From Acidobacteriota bacterium (GTDB lineage: Bacteria; Acidobacteriota; Terriglobia; Acidiferrales; UBA7541): a stretch of 64,000 bases of DNA. A model generated the notes under the pieces. It saw only the letters and a program-made list of their open reading frames with translations, was not told the origin of the DNA and searched no databases. The translations under genes were made by a program, and so were the position numbers. The stretch lies in NCBI GenBank assembly GCA_021324935.1, contig JAJPIE010000037.1:141071-205070 (forward strand), in the 5' to 3' direction. Within the stretch, counting starts at the first letter, position 1, and every line of letters begins with the position of its first letter. Of the stretch, positions 47,757 to 56,208 are shown one piece after another.

Positions 47757-47806
47757 GCGCGGCTCCTGATGCTCCCAACGGGGACCGCCGCATGTGCCGG
47801 GTGACG

Positions 47807-47834
47807 TTGAACAGCCGGAGAGATTTGATATGCT
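47807..47834 (+). promoter_or_regulatory. Promoter for the SDR-nnr-tsaE unit
   Basis: TTGAAC (47807-47812), a 16-nt spacer and TATGCT (47829-47834) lie about 55 nt before ATG 47889. Both boxes are 4/6 or better. This supports the shorter SDR start and a transcription unit separate from the RsbU-like gene. Confidence 0.5.
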
Positions 47835-47888
47835 CGGTGGCAGATATTTGAAACGAACTGGTTGTTCATAGAGTCGACGAGGAGACGA

Positions 47889-48632
47889 ATGCCGCTGCGA
47901 AACCGGGTTGCGTTGGTGACAGGGGGAAGCCGGGGAATCGGCCGGGGAATTGCTTTGCGACTGGCACAGGAAGGCGCGCGGATCGCGTTCGCGTATCGCG
48001 TGAACAAGGCGGCGGCCCAGTCTGCCTTGCGGCGGATGCAGGCGCTGGGCGCGGATTGCGTGGCGGTGGAAACGGATATCACCGAACCAGGGCGCGCGGA
48101 GCAGCTGGTCAATACCGTCGCGGACCGCTACGGCCGTATCGACATTCTGGTGAACAATGTTGGCGATTTCCGATGGAACACGCTTGCGGAATCCTCCGCC
48201 GAGGAGTGGAAAAGCATCTTCGATTCCAACGTAATGAGCGTGTTTTTCATGTGCCGGACGGCGTTGCCGGTAATGCGCCGGGGACGCTGGGGCCGCATCA
48301 TCAATCTTGGCGCGGTGGGAGCGGAGCGCGCGTTCGGCCAGGCGAAGATCAGCGCGTACGCGGCGGCGAAGGCCGCGGTGGTGGCCTTATCGCGTTCGCT
48401 GGCGCTGGAAGAGGCCAAGAACGGTATTACGGTGAACGTAGTGAACCCATCGAGCATGGACGAGAAGGACTTAACCGTCGAAGAAGCGCGTAAGTTGCGC
48501 GACGCCCGCTATCCGATCGGCCGCCCGCCAACGGTGGAAGATGTATCCGCGGCGGTGGCGTTTTTCGCTTCGGAAGAAGCGGAGTATGTGACCGGCCAGG
48601 TGGTCAACGTGAGTGGCGGCTGGATGCTCTAG
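47889..48632 (+). CDS. Short-chain dehydrogenase/reductase (FabG-like), catalytic Ser not evident
   Basis: A 247-residue SDR. The NAD(P) motif TGGSRGIGRGIA and NNVG are present, and the catalytic YxxxK is YAAAK. The usual catalytic Ser, expected in a NISS- or IGS-type strand before it, appears replaced: the segment reads INLGAVGAERAFGQ. There is also a two-residue insertion before the Tyr. The enzyme may thus be atypical or inactive as an oxidoreductase. GAGGAGACGA sits directly before ATG 47889; an in-frame TTG at 47862 is not preferred. It comes before the NAD(P)HX repair gene by about 20 nt, so it probably shares its mRNA. Confidence 0.9.
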   Translation: MPLRNRVALVTGGSRGIGRGIALRLAQEGARIAFAYRVNKAAAQSALRRMQALGADCVAVETDITEPGRAEQLVNTVADRYGRIDILVNNVGDFRWNTLAESSAEEWKSIFDSNVMSVFFMCRTALPVMRRGRWGRIINLGAVGAERAFGQAKISAYAAAKAAVVALSRSLALEEAKNGITVNVVNPSSMDEKDLTVEEARKLRDARYPIGRPPTVEDVSAAVAFFASEEAEYVTGQVVNVSGGWML

Positions 48633-48652
48633 GCCGCCCTGCGAGTCTTGCG

Positions 48653-50275
48653 ATGAAAGCCCTGACAGCGGCGGAGATGCAGGAGGTCGACCGTCTCACC
48701 ACGGTGCGCTTTGGCATTCCCAGCCATAAATTGATGGAAGCCGCCGGAAAAAGTGTGGCGGAATCTTTTCTGGAAAAATATAGCGAGCGAAACGGCAGGC
48801 TGCCGGGGCGAGTGTGCGTGCTCTGCGGAAAGGGCAATAATGGCGGCGATGGTTTTGTTGTCGCCCGTCAATTGAAGGGAAGGGTCGGGCAAGTCAGCGT
48901 CTACCTGTTTGCAGAGCCCTCCGAATTGCGCGGCGACGCAGGGGCGAATTTCCAGCGCTGGCAGGAACTCGGCGAGAGCGTAACGGTGGTACGTACGGAA
49001 CAGGATTGGGAACGCGCGTGGAGCGGTGTTGCCGGCAGTGAAGTGATTGTGGACGCGCTGCTCGGCACGGGAATTCGCGGCGGAGCCAGCGGGTTGCTGG
49101 CGCAAGTGATAGAAAACCTCAACCGGTATTCGCAGGACGCGAAAGCTGCCTCGCCGGGATGGATTGTGGCCGTGGACACGCCGTCCGGCCTGCCATCGGA
49201 TGGAGAAGCGGCGCGAGGACCCGTGTTGCGTGCGCACCTGACGGTTACCTTCACCGCGCCGAAGATCGGGCAAATAGTTTCGCGGGACGCGGGGAACTGC
49301 GGCGCGCTCGTGGTGCGTGAAATCGGGACGCCGGCGGCGCTGATCGAAGAGGTCGGCAAAGGAAAGTTGCGCTGGGCTGGTCCAGACGAGTTTGCGGAGT
49401 TGCCATTGCAGCGCGCCGCCGACGCGCACAAAGGCCTGTACGGCCACGTACTAATTGTGGCCGGGTCGGTGGGCAAAACTGGCGCGGCAGTTCTCTGTGG
49501 GCAAGCCGCTCTGCGAGGCGGAGCGGGTTTGGTGACGATCGCCACCCCGCAACCTGCTCTGCCAGTCATCGCCGCGGCGCAGGCCGAATATATGACCGAA
49601 GCGCTCCCCTCCACGCCTTCCGGCAAGATTGCCGCTGCGGAACCCGAGCGGCCCGGCGGCTTTGCCGCGCTGCTCCACGGAATGACCGCGCTGGGAATGG
49701 GGCCGGGCGTCGGTACCCATCCGGAAACGCAGGAGTTTGTGCGCAAGGTAGTGGGGAACGCAGATTTGCCGATTGTGCTGGACGCGGACGGCTTGAACGC
49801 GTTCGCGGGCCAGGCGGAGGCGCTCGCGGAGCGCAAGTCGCGGTATCTGGTGGTAACGCCGCACCCTGGGGAAATGGCGCGGCTCTGTGGCCGCACGACC
49901 CAACAGGTGCAGGCGGACCGTATCCAGGTGGCTTCGGAATTTGCCGGCAAATGGAACGCGGTGGTGCTGCTGAAAGGCTTTCACACGGTGATCGCCGCGC
50001 CGAATGGCGACGTCTATGTGAACACCACTGGCAATGCCGGGCTGGCCAAGGGCGGTTCGGGAGATGTTTTGACCGGCTTGCTGGCCGCTCTGATTGCGCA
50101 ATTCGGCGCCGGGGACTTGCACCGGATTGTGGCGCTTGGTGCGTATTTGCACGGCCGGGCAGCGGAACTTGTCAGCGGACGGGTGGACGAGTCTGGAATT
50201 CTGGCCGGGGAAGTGGCGCAGGCCGTTCCGCAAGCAAGGCGGGCGCTGCTGCAGGAGCTGCAGGCGCGTGGCTGA
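48653..50275 (+). CDS. nnr: Bifunctional NAD(P)H-hydrate repair enzyme (epimerase plus dehydratase)
   Basis: A 540-residue fusion that repairs damaged NADHX and NADPHX. The N-terminal YjeF epimerase domain (residues about 1-225) has VCVLCGKGNNGGDGFVVARQ and VDALLGTGI. The C-terminal ADP/ATP-dependent dehydratase domain (about 245-535) has the ribokinase-like motifs VVTPHPGEMARL, VLLKGFHTVIAAPNGDVYVN, and NAGLAKGGSGDVLTG. The fusion is the usual bacterial form. The tsaE start lies within its last codons (8-nt overlap), a conserved gene order in many bacteria. Confidence 0.97.
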   Translation: MKALTAAEMQEVDRLTTVRFGIPSHKLMEAAGKSVAESFLEKYSERNGRLPGRVCVLCGKGNNGGDGFVVARQLKGRVGQVSVYLFAEPSELRGDAGANFQRWQELGESVTVVRTEQDWERAWSGVAGSEVIVDALLGTGIRGGASGLLAQVIENLNRYSQDAKAASPGWIVAVDTPSGLPSDGEAARGPVLRAHLTVTFTAPKIGQIVSRDAGNCGALVVREIGTPAALIEEVGKGKLRWAGPDEFAELPLQRAADAHKGLYGHVLIVAGSVGKTGAAVLCGQAALRGGAGLVTIATPQPALPVIAAAQAEYMTEALPSTPSGKIAAAEPERPGGFAALLHGMTALGMGPGVGTHPETQEFVRKVVGNADLPIVLDADGLNAFAGQAEALAERKSRYLVVTPHPGEMARLCGRTTQQVQADRIQVASEFAGKWNAVVLLKGFHTVIAAPNGDVYVNTTGNAGLAKGGSGDVLTGLLAALIAQFGAGDLHRIVALGAYLHGRAAELVSGRVDESGILAGEVAQAVPQARRALLQELQARG

Positions 50276-50687
50276 GGAAGCGATCACGCACTCCGCCGAA
50301 GAAACCATCGCCTGGGGACGGGCGCTTGCGGAGACCTTGAAACCCCCGGTGCTGGTCTTGCTGAGCGGGGAACTGGGCAGCGGCAAAACCACCTTGACCA
50401 AAGGCATTGTTGCGGGCCTGCACGCCGCCGAAGAGGACGAAGTCACCAGCCCCACCTTCACCCTGCTGCACGAATATGGAACCGGCAGCCGGGTGTTTCA
50501 TGGCGATCTTTACCGCGTGGAAAGCTTCCACGATTTTGAGACCCTGGGCTTGGAAGACGTTTTCGCGAAGCCCGCGATCGTGATTCTTGAGTGGTCGGAA
50601 AAATTCCCGCTGAAAACGCCCTGGCCGCAGATTCGCCTGCGGCTGGAACACCTGGGCGGTGACTCCCGGAAGATTAGCCGGCTCTAA
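50268..50687 (+). CDS. tsaE: tRNA threonylcarbamoyladenosine biosynthesis ATPase TsaE
   Basis: A 139-residue P-loop ATPase that turns over the TsaB-TsaD complex making t6A37 on ANN-decoding tRNAs. The Walker A is GELGSGKTTL, and TSPTFTLLHEY, HGDLYRVES (Walker B-like) and LEDVFAKPAIVILEWSEK are family blocks. It begins with GTG inside the end of the nnr gene, with GGAG 12 nt upstream. The frame extends further back inside nnr but without similarity. tsaB and tsaD are not in the window. Confidence 0.95.
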   Translation: MAEEAITHSAEETIAWGRALAETLKPPVLVLLSGELGSGKTTLTKGIVAGLHAAEEDEVTSPTFTLLHEYGTGSRVFHGDLYRVESFHDFETLGLEDVFAKPAIVILEWSEKFPLKTPWPQIRLRLEHLGGDSRKISRL

Positions 50688-50788
50688 GTGTCCTAACAGG
50701 TAACGCTGCCCTAACTTTCCCGCCACAACTGTACTTCGGGTTCCTTGCGGCGTGGCCGAGGGATTGCTAGGTTGGTGGCTGGAGTGGT

Positions 50789-53275
50789 GTGGCGACACAC
50801 ATGGCCAACGAACCTGTAAATCCAGGTGCGAACGAAGGGGCGCGCGACGCGCTGAAAAGCTATAACCTTACCCTGCCGATGGGTTCGCTCTCGATTGGCG
50901 TGGACAATATTCACCACGACGTTTTTCTGAGCCCGAAATTCGTGCAGGTGGCTCGCGACTACCTGTTCGACCTGATCCGGCAAAATACCAGCGGCACCTA
51001 TCTTTCCGGGATCGAATTCCGCACTGCCAAATCGGTGGATTCCAGCCATTTCCGCAAGCTGCTTGCGGAACTGCTGCAAAACTCGCTGGCCAAGGCCAAG
51101 CAGCAGAAAAACATTGAAATCGACCTGCTGTTCCGCCTGGCGATCCTGAAGTTCCTTGCCGCGGAACTCGTCAGCCAGTTCGCGAACGTGATTCTGGACG
51201 TGAAGGAATACATCCGCAAGCGCGGCGAATATTTCGAGCGCAGCCAGCAGGCGCACGTGATCAAGGCGCGGCTTTCGGAGATGCAGTCCGCGCGGCGCGA
51301 CGTGCTGCGCATCATCGGACAGCTCGTGGCGCAAATCCTCATCGACATCGACGAAAACCTGATTGCCAAGGCGCGGCGGGCTCTTTTTGGCGAGGATTTT
51401 CCTTATTACGACATGCTGAAGAACCGTCTGGTGTTTCTCGATGGCGGGCGCGACGATTTCTATTTACTCGAACACTACGTGCTGCTGGGAAATTACGCGA
51501 AAGATCCGGACCGTCTAGAAGCCATGGACGCCGTCTTCCAGGATTTTCTGAAAGAAGCAGGAGTCACCGTGGCCCCAGACAGCGCCCCGGTGAAGGGAGC
51601 GGAGGAATACCGCACGCTGTTTGCCGAGGCGGAGCGCATGCGCGGCGAAATCTCCAATCTGGAAGATCAGCGCGACGCGTTGCGCAAGAAACTCGAAAAG
51701 GGCGACAGGCTGTTCAACAAATTCCTGGCTTCTTCGGATCCGGCGGAAATGAAGGCCGCGCTGGCCGACGTGGAAAACCGGCTGCGGCATTTCCAGAAGC
51801 AGCTTGAAGAAATGGGTCCGCGGCTGGATCGCGCGAAAAAACAAGCGGAATTCGTGCAGAAGGACTACGAAGGGAAACTCGGCGATTACCTGAACGAGCC
51901 GGAAAACGCCCGCAAGCTATTTGACACCGCAAACGCCGGCGAAGCAGAACGACCCATTCGCGCGCGCCTGCTGGGCCAGTTGACGGCGCGCCTGGAACAA
52001 CTGGAATTGATTCCGCACATTCTGGCGAGTTACGAGATCCGGCCGATCGCCAGTGACTTTTGCCCGCCGGTCCACCTGCAGCAATTGCGAAAAGCGCTGG
52101 TCTCCAAGGAGGAGGGGAAGCGCGTGGAAGAGATTCTGAAACAGGTGCCGGCGCGGCGGTTGACGACGAAGCCGCTGGAGGAATTGTCGCGGCGCATCCG
52201 GAAATATTCGCGCGAAGAGACGCAGGCGGCGGTGCTGAAATTTGCGATCGATTTTCTGCGCTTGAGGCGCGACCTGCGCGACGCCGATCACCTGGCGGCA
52301 TGCATGGAACGCATCAACCTGGTGACGGCAGAAAAGGTGCGGGAGCTTTCGCGGCTCAACAACCGCTTATACGAGTGCCTGCTGAAGGAAGAGGTGAAGG
52401 GCGAACACGACCAGGTGCTCTCGCATGTGATCATCAAGGCCGACGTGCGCGGCTCCACGAAAATGACGCAAGATTTGCTTTCCAGGGGGCTGAGCCCCGC
52501 GTCGCATTTCAGCCTGAACCTGCACGAACCGGTGAAAAAGCTGTTGGATCGCTATAGCGCAAAGAAAGTCTTCATTGAAGGCGACGCCATCATCCTGGCG
52601 ATTTTTGAGACGGAATCCACGCAGGGCGACGCGCGGCCGGTGGCCAAAGCCTGCGCTCTCTCCAAGCAGATCCTGGCGGTTTGCAATTCGTATAACGACG
52701 CAACGGCCACGACACATTTGCCGCCCCTTGAACTGGGAATCGGCGTGGCGTTTCAAGGCTCGGCGCCGACGTATTGGGTCGATGGTGAGTCGCGCATCAT
52801 GATTTCCAAGGCTTTGAACCTGTCCGATCGCCTCTCGGGATGCGCAAAGCTTGCCAAGCGCATGTTGGCCGGCCAGAAGACTCATTTCTCCGTCTTCCAG
52901 TTTTTAACCGCGCTCGAAGGCGCATCGGCGGAAGAACTCGACGAATTCCTGGTGCGCTTCAATATGAACGGCATCGAATTGAACGACGAAGGATTTGAAA
53001 AGCTTTCGGAAGAAATTTCGCTGGAAAAACTGGTGACGAATCTCGATATGCCCTGGGGCAAGCAGGAGGTCAGCCTGTACTACGGCGAAGTGCCGATGGG
53101 CGAGTCGGTGGAACTGCTCGTGGTGCGCAAAGGCACGGCGCGCGAATTGATGTCCGACGGGAAGATCGGGAAGCCATCGGACCACAATTACTACGAAGTC
53201 TGCACGAGTTCCGCGATTTACGATTTGGCCGCGGCCCTCAAACGCACACAGGCTTTGGAGACGGTGCGCGCATAG
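50789..53275 (+). CDS. Large coiled-coil protein with C-terminal nucleotide-cyclase-like domain
   Basis: An 828-residue soluble protein without signal or membrane segments. Residues about 10-245 are a helical domain I do not recognise. Coiled coils span about 268-380 (MRGEISNLEDQRDALRKKLE). A helical stretch follows (400-540). Then a domain at about 545-710 shows class III nucleotide-cyclase features: IIKADVRGSTKM (first metal Asp), FIEGDAIILAIF (second metal Asp), LELGIGVAFQGS, and LNLSDRLSGCAKL (the N-x-x-x-R position). The substrate-specifying residues are unclear. The remaining C-terminus (about 120 residues) has mixed strands, ending YYEVCTSSAIYDLAAALKR. GTG 50789 is chosen for its nearby GGAG; ATG 50801 is possible. 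Unlike typical cyclases, the domain lacks a HAMP or GAF partner. Confidence 0.7.
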   Translation: MATHMANEPVNPGANEGARDALKSYNLTLPMGSLSIGVDNIHHDVFLSPKFVQVARDYLFDLIRQNTSGTYLSGIEFRTAKSVDSSHFRKLLAELLQNSLAKAKQQKNIEIDLLFRLAILKFLAAELVSQFANVILDVKEYIRKRGEYFERSQQAHVIKARLSEMQSARRDVLRIIGQLVAQILIDIDENLIAKARRALFGEDFPYYDMLKNRLVFLDGGRDDFYLLEHYVLLGNYAKDPDRLEAMDAVFQDFLKEAGVTVAPDSAPVKGAEEYRTLFAEAERMRGEISNLEDQRDALRKKLEKGDRLFNKFLASSDPAEMKAALADVENRLRHFQKQLEEMGPRLDRAKKQAEFVQKDYEGKLGDYLNEPENARKLFDTANAGEAERPIRARLLGQLTARLEQLELIPHILASYEIRPIASDFCPPVHLQQLRKALVSKEEGKRVEEILKQVPARRLTTKPLEELSRRIRKYSREETQAAVLKFAIDFLRLRRDLRDADHLAACMERINLVTAEKVRELSRLNNRLYECLLKEEVKGEHDQVLSHVIIKADVRGSTKMTQDLLSRGLSPASHFSLNLHEPVKKLLDRYSAKKVFIEGDAIILAIFETESTQGDARPVAKACALSKQILAVCNSYNDATATTHLPPLELGIGVAFQGSAPTYWVDGESRIMISKALNLSDRLSGCAKLAKRMLAGQKTHFSVFQFLTALEGASAEELDEFLVRFNMNGIELNDEGFEKLSEEISLEKLVTNLDMPWGKQEVSLYYGEVPMGESVELLVVRKGTARELMSDGKIGKPSDHNYYEVCTSSAIYDLAAALKRTQALETVRA

Positions 53276-53377
53276 GCGAATCGAAGCTCGCCTGATAGCT
53301 GGCAGACCAGCAGCGGCAGCGCCGACAGAAATGCAAGCGCCGCAAATCCCGTTTTCATCGTTGCACCCAGCATGGTG

Positions 53378-53695
53378 TTATTTCCCGGCAAAGTGACTTG
53401 CATAGAGCCCGGTTTGTGTCAGTTTGCGGACGTCGAGCTCACCCTTCTTTTCCCGGTCGAGCCGCTCGAATTCGGCTTCCATAAAGCGCATGTACTCCTG
53501 TTTGGAAACCCTGCCGGTGGAATCCGCGTTCATGAGCGGCAGGAGTTGCTTGACGGTATCCTCTCCCATTCGCAGCGGGTCCTGAAATTTGGGGACGGAG
53601 GCCTTTTGCGCGGCCGCAGTGGTGAGCAAGATTCCCATTGCCAAAAGAACCGTGAGAATCGCCATAGCCCAGGTGCTTTTGGTGAAGTTCCGCAT
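53378..53695 (-). CDS. Small secreted EF-hand-like protein
   Basis: A 105-residue protein: signal peptide (WAMAILTVLLAMGILLTTAA, then AQ) and an EF-hand-like helical pair in LLPLMNADSTGRVSKQEYMR followed by FMEAEFERLDREKKGELDVR. The first loop (NADSTGRVSKQE) is a usable calcium loop; the second (DREKKGELDVRK) is imperfect. ATG 53695 follows AAAGGAG and is preferred over upstream starts to 53893. It is convergent with the cyclase-like gene. Confidence 0.75.
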   Translation of the reverse strand: MRNFTKSTWAMAILTVLLAMGILLTTAAAQKASVPKFQDPLRMGEDTVKQLLPLMNADSTGRVSKQEYMRFMEAEFERLDREKKGELDVRKLTQTGLYASHFAGK

Positions 53696-54024
53696 GGAGA
53701 CTCCTTTGCGAGAAAAATCGAGACGGGGCAGCAGGCCCCATTGCGAGGAAATGTACACCGAGGATCGGCACGGGGGCCACGCAAAGAACGCATGGGAAAT
53801 ATTGAAAAAGTTGCGGGCGCTTGAATGGAGGCATGAGTCATCAGCAATAAGGTCCAAGCCACTAACCGTCAGCAAGAGGGCAGGAATGGGCAATGGGCTG
53901 GAATTTAGCCGCTTCAGGTTTCCTACGCTCAGTTCTCAGATTCCTGCTTACAGCCATCGACGTCTCTTACTGCCGGCTAATGGCTGAAAGCGAACGGCTT
54001 ACAGCAGTGATGCTATGCTGTTGC
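53696..54024. other. Intergenic DNA between the EF-hand gene and selC
   Basis: No gene is seen. It holds the EF-hand gene leader on the minus strand. On the plus strand, TATGCT at 54014-54019, 6 nt before selC, could be a -10 box, but no -35 box stands at the right distance. Confidence 0.35.
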
Positions 54025-54123
54025 GGGGGCGAAAGGGGTCCGGTGACCTTCCCGGCCTTCAAAGCCGGCGACGCGTTCCTTCGCGGAACGGGTGGTGGAT
54101 TCGACTTCCACACGCCCCCGCCA
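54025..54123 (+). tRNA. selC: Selenocysteine tRNA (anticodon UCA)
   Basis: A 99-nt tRNA including an encoded CCA end. The acceptor stem GGGGGCG (54025-54031) pairs with CGCCCCC (54113-54119), followed by discriminator G and CCA; an eighth pair would be A-A. The D arm has six pairs, GGGGTC/GACCTT, around a CGGT loop, as in Escherichia coli tRNA-Sec. The anticodon stem CCGGC/GCCGG holds the loop CTTCAAA with anticodon TCA at 54059-54061. The long variable arm (CGTTCC / GGAACG) and the T arm GTGGA-TTCGACT-TCCAC follow. The long acceptor/T stack, six-pair D stem and UCA anticodon are diagnostic of tRNA-Sec. It supports UGA decoding as selenocysteine in the gene at 932-1639. Confidence 0.95.
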
Positions 54124-54168
54124 AACCAGGCGTTGGCCGTGAGTCGCAAGCGCTGAGCCATTAGCCAG

Positions 54169-54200
54169 AAGCCATAAGTCAAAAGCCATAAGTCAAAAGC
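54169..54200 (+). repeat. Short tandem repeat downstream of selC
   Basis: AAGCCATAAGTCAA occurs twice head-to-tail (54169-54182, 54183-54196), plus AAGC, with a degenerate upstream relative (AGCCATTAGCCAG). The period is 14 nt. It is probably neutral slippage DNA, though it could mark the selC transcript end. Confidence 0.7.
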
Positions 54201-54429
54201 TGCCAGCCGTATGCCGGATGGTTTCTCTCCCACGGAGGTATTTTCTCGGCTTGCGGCGTCCCTTTTTTCACAGGCTTTACCGTTCGCTGCCAAATCCGGG
54301 GGGGAGATTGCTGCTACCAAACTACTTCCAAGCACGTGGCGCGAATGTCGGCGCGCCGACATTTAAGATTTAACTTGAAGGTTTTTCGAATGACTTATGT
54401 AGCCATAATACATACACTTACAAGTAAAC

Positions 54430-54689
54430 ATAATCTGCGACTTTGGTCAGGTGGGTGATCGCGCGTACTGGAACTGCGCCCGCGAGCAATTGGGGGCGGG
54501 AAGCTGCTTAGGCGTTCTCTTCCCGAGCGCCCGTGGCTGGCGTGAGGAACCCATTGTTCCGATGGGGAGGTGGAGCAGCGGATGCATCGCTCCGCATGGG
54601 ACAAGTGCCGCGCCTTCGGTAAACTGCATTCTGCGAAAAGTTCGTCTCCTTGCGGGCTGCCGGGGACGTGGTGGCGGCATATCTGGAGG
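54430..54689 (+). ncRNA. Candidate structured RNA, perhaps 6S-like (unproven)
   Basis: This gap between selC and the osmoprotectant transporter has unusually dense pairing. Stems include GGGAAG/CTTCCC (54497-54529), CCCAT/ATGGG (54551-54567), GCGGA/TCCGC (54578-54595), GTCTCC/GGGGAC and TGCCGC/GCGGCA. The part AAACTGC near 54619 and GGCGGCAT near 54674 faintly resembles the 3-prime half of 6S RNA. A 5-prime partner for the closing stem was not found and no promoter is convincing. Small open frames here show no domain. The span end is arbitrary and may run into the neighbouring gene. Confidence 0.25.
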
Positions 54690-55574
54690 TTACAGGCTCT
54701 TCGCCGAGCGAAATTCGCGGACGACGGCGCGGACGTCGCGTTGATCCGCGTCGACTAGTTTGTTGAGATTGCGCATATCGGCTTCGGAGATTTTGCCGGC
54801 CAGATCGCGGAGGGCTTCCCGGAGGGCGGGGAATTGCTGCAGCGCCGCTTCGCGGACGACGGGAACCGCATCGTAGGGTGGAAAGTAGCGGCTATCGTCC
54901 TCAAGAGGGACAAGACCGAGCGCGTCAATCAGCCCGTCGGTGGAATTGCCTGCGACCACATCCACTTTTCGTTCGACCAGCGCGTGATAGAGCAGACCGA
55001 GATCGAGCACGCTGGGTTCCTTGCCGAAGTTCAGGCCATAGCGTCGCGTCCAGCCGGAGTAGCCGTCCGGGCGCTCGAGAAATTCGTAGCCGGCGCCGGC
55101 GCGCCAACGCGGCGCGACTCGCGCCAGATCGGACATTTTGGAAAGATGCAACGCGCGGGCGTCCGAGCCGCGAATCACCATCGCAAACGAATTGGCGAAG
55201 CCCAGGGGCTTGGTTACGGCGAAGTGAAATCGCCGCGCATATTCCTGGCGAACGCGATGGAGAATTTCGGCAGAATCTCCTTGAGGCGCTTCGCCAAGAA
55301 CCGCGGTGAGGGCCGTGCCTGTGTATTCGACGTATAAATCCACATCTCCGGCGAGCATGGCTTTTTGGACTAGCAGTGTTCCTCCGAGGTTTGATTTGCG
55401 TTCCACGGGAATGCCGGTGCGCGCTTCGATGTGCTGGGCCAGCAATTCGGCTAGAACAATCTGCTCGGTGAAAAATTTAGACGCAACCACCAGATGAGGT
55501 TTTGCAGAGGAGCGCGAGCAGGACTGGCAGAGCAGGGCAGCGACAACCGCCGCGAACAGCAGAGCGCGACGCAC
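54690..55574 (-). CDS. Osmoprotectant ABC transporter, substrate-binding protein
   Basis: A 294-residue OpuAC-type (glycine betaine/choline-like) binding lipoprotein. Signal MRRALLFAAVVAALLCQSCS has a Cys at the expected lipidation site, though the preceding residues are not an ideal lipobox. The mature part starts LVVASKFFTEQIVLAELLAQ and has VDLYVEYTGTALTAVLGEAP, typical of the OpuC/YehZ class. GTG 55574 begins just after the permease stop, so the gene is coupled; an upstream-extended frame to 55694 lies in the permease. Last gene of the operon. Confidence 0.93.
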   Translation of the reverse strand: MRRALLFAAVVAALLCQSCSRSSAKPHLVVASKFFTEQIVLAELLAQHIEARTGIPVERKSNLGGTLLVQKAMLAGDVDLYVEYTGTALTAVLGEAPQGDSAEILHRVRQEYARRFHFAVTKPLGFANSFAMVIRGSDARALHLSKMSDLARVAPRWRAGAGYEFLERPDGYSGWTRRYGLNFGKEPSVLDLGLLYHALVERKVDVVAGNSTDGLIDALGLVPLEDDSRYFPPYDAVPVVREAALQQFPALREALRDLAGKISEADMRNLNKLVDADQRDVRAVVREFRSAKSL

Positions 55575-55575
55575 G

Positions 55576-56208
55576 CTAATTGACCTTCCAAAGACGCTCG
55601 AGAAATCCCAGCGCGTAATCGGCGAGCAGTGCGAGAATCGCCGCGGGAATCGCACCCGCAAGAATGACGACATTGCTGACCATGGCGACGCCACGAAAGA
55701 TAAAGGTGCCGAGGCCTCCGGCTCCGATGGCGGCGGCGATGGTGGCGATGCCGATGGTGATCACGGTGGCCGTGCGAATGCCGGCCAGGATGAAACCTTT
55801 CGCCAGCGGAAGGCGGACACGAAACATCACTTGGCTCCCGCTCATGCCCATGGCTTCGGCGGCTTCGAGAATGGCGGGCTCGATGCTGGTGAGGCCAACG
55901 TAGGTGTTGCGCAAGATGGGCAACAGAGCATAGAGCACTAGCGCGACAATCGCGGTGCGCGCACCGATGCCTCCCAGGAAGGGAAGGGGTATCAGAAATC
56001 CAAAGAGCGCTAGGCTGGGAATGGTCTGAAAAATGTTCGCGAGAGCCAGCGACAACGCGCGCAAACGAGGCCGAGTCACGGCCAATATCCCCAACGGCAC
56101 GGCAATGAGGATCGCGATGAAGATGGAAATGCCCACCAGCATGAGATGCTGCTCGATTGCCGCGAGGATCTCCTGACGATGGGTGGCGAAGAAACTCCAG
56201 AGGGTCAT
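55576..56208 (-). CDS. Osmoprotectant ABC transporter, permease
   Basis: A 210-residue inner-membrane permease with about six helices. The EAA motif region (EAAEAMGMSGSQVMFRVRLP) contacts the ATPase, and the C-terminal ending LGFLERLWKVN is normal. ABC transporters of this OpuC/YehW group import betaine, choline or related solutes; the substrate is not decided by sequence. Its ATG overlaps the ATPase stop by 4 nt (ATGA). Confidence 0.95.
   Translation of the reverse strand: MTLWSFFATHRQEILAAIEQHLMLVGISIFIAILIAVPLGILAVTRPRLRALSLALANIFQTIPSLALFGFLIPLPFLGGIGARTAIVALVLYALLPILRNTYVGLTSIEPAILEAAEAMGMSGSQVMFRVRLPLAKGFILAGIRTATVITIGIATIAAAIGAGGLGTFIFRGVAMVSNVVILAGAIPAAILALLADYALGFLERLWKVN

Noticed and set aside
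53218..53403. A 61-residue minus-strand frame starting with a signal-like stretch near 53358
   Set aside because: It overlaps the last codons of the cyclase-like gene, has no ribosome site and no recognisable mature part.
54400..54760. Small open frames in the gap after selC as coding genes
   Set aside because: They overlap each other on both strands, lack ribosome sites and have no similarity to known domains.
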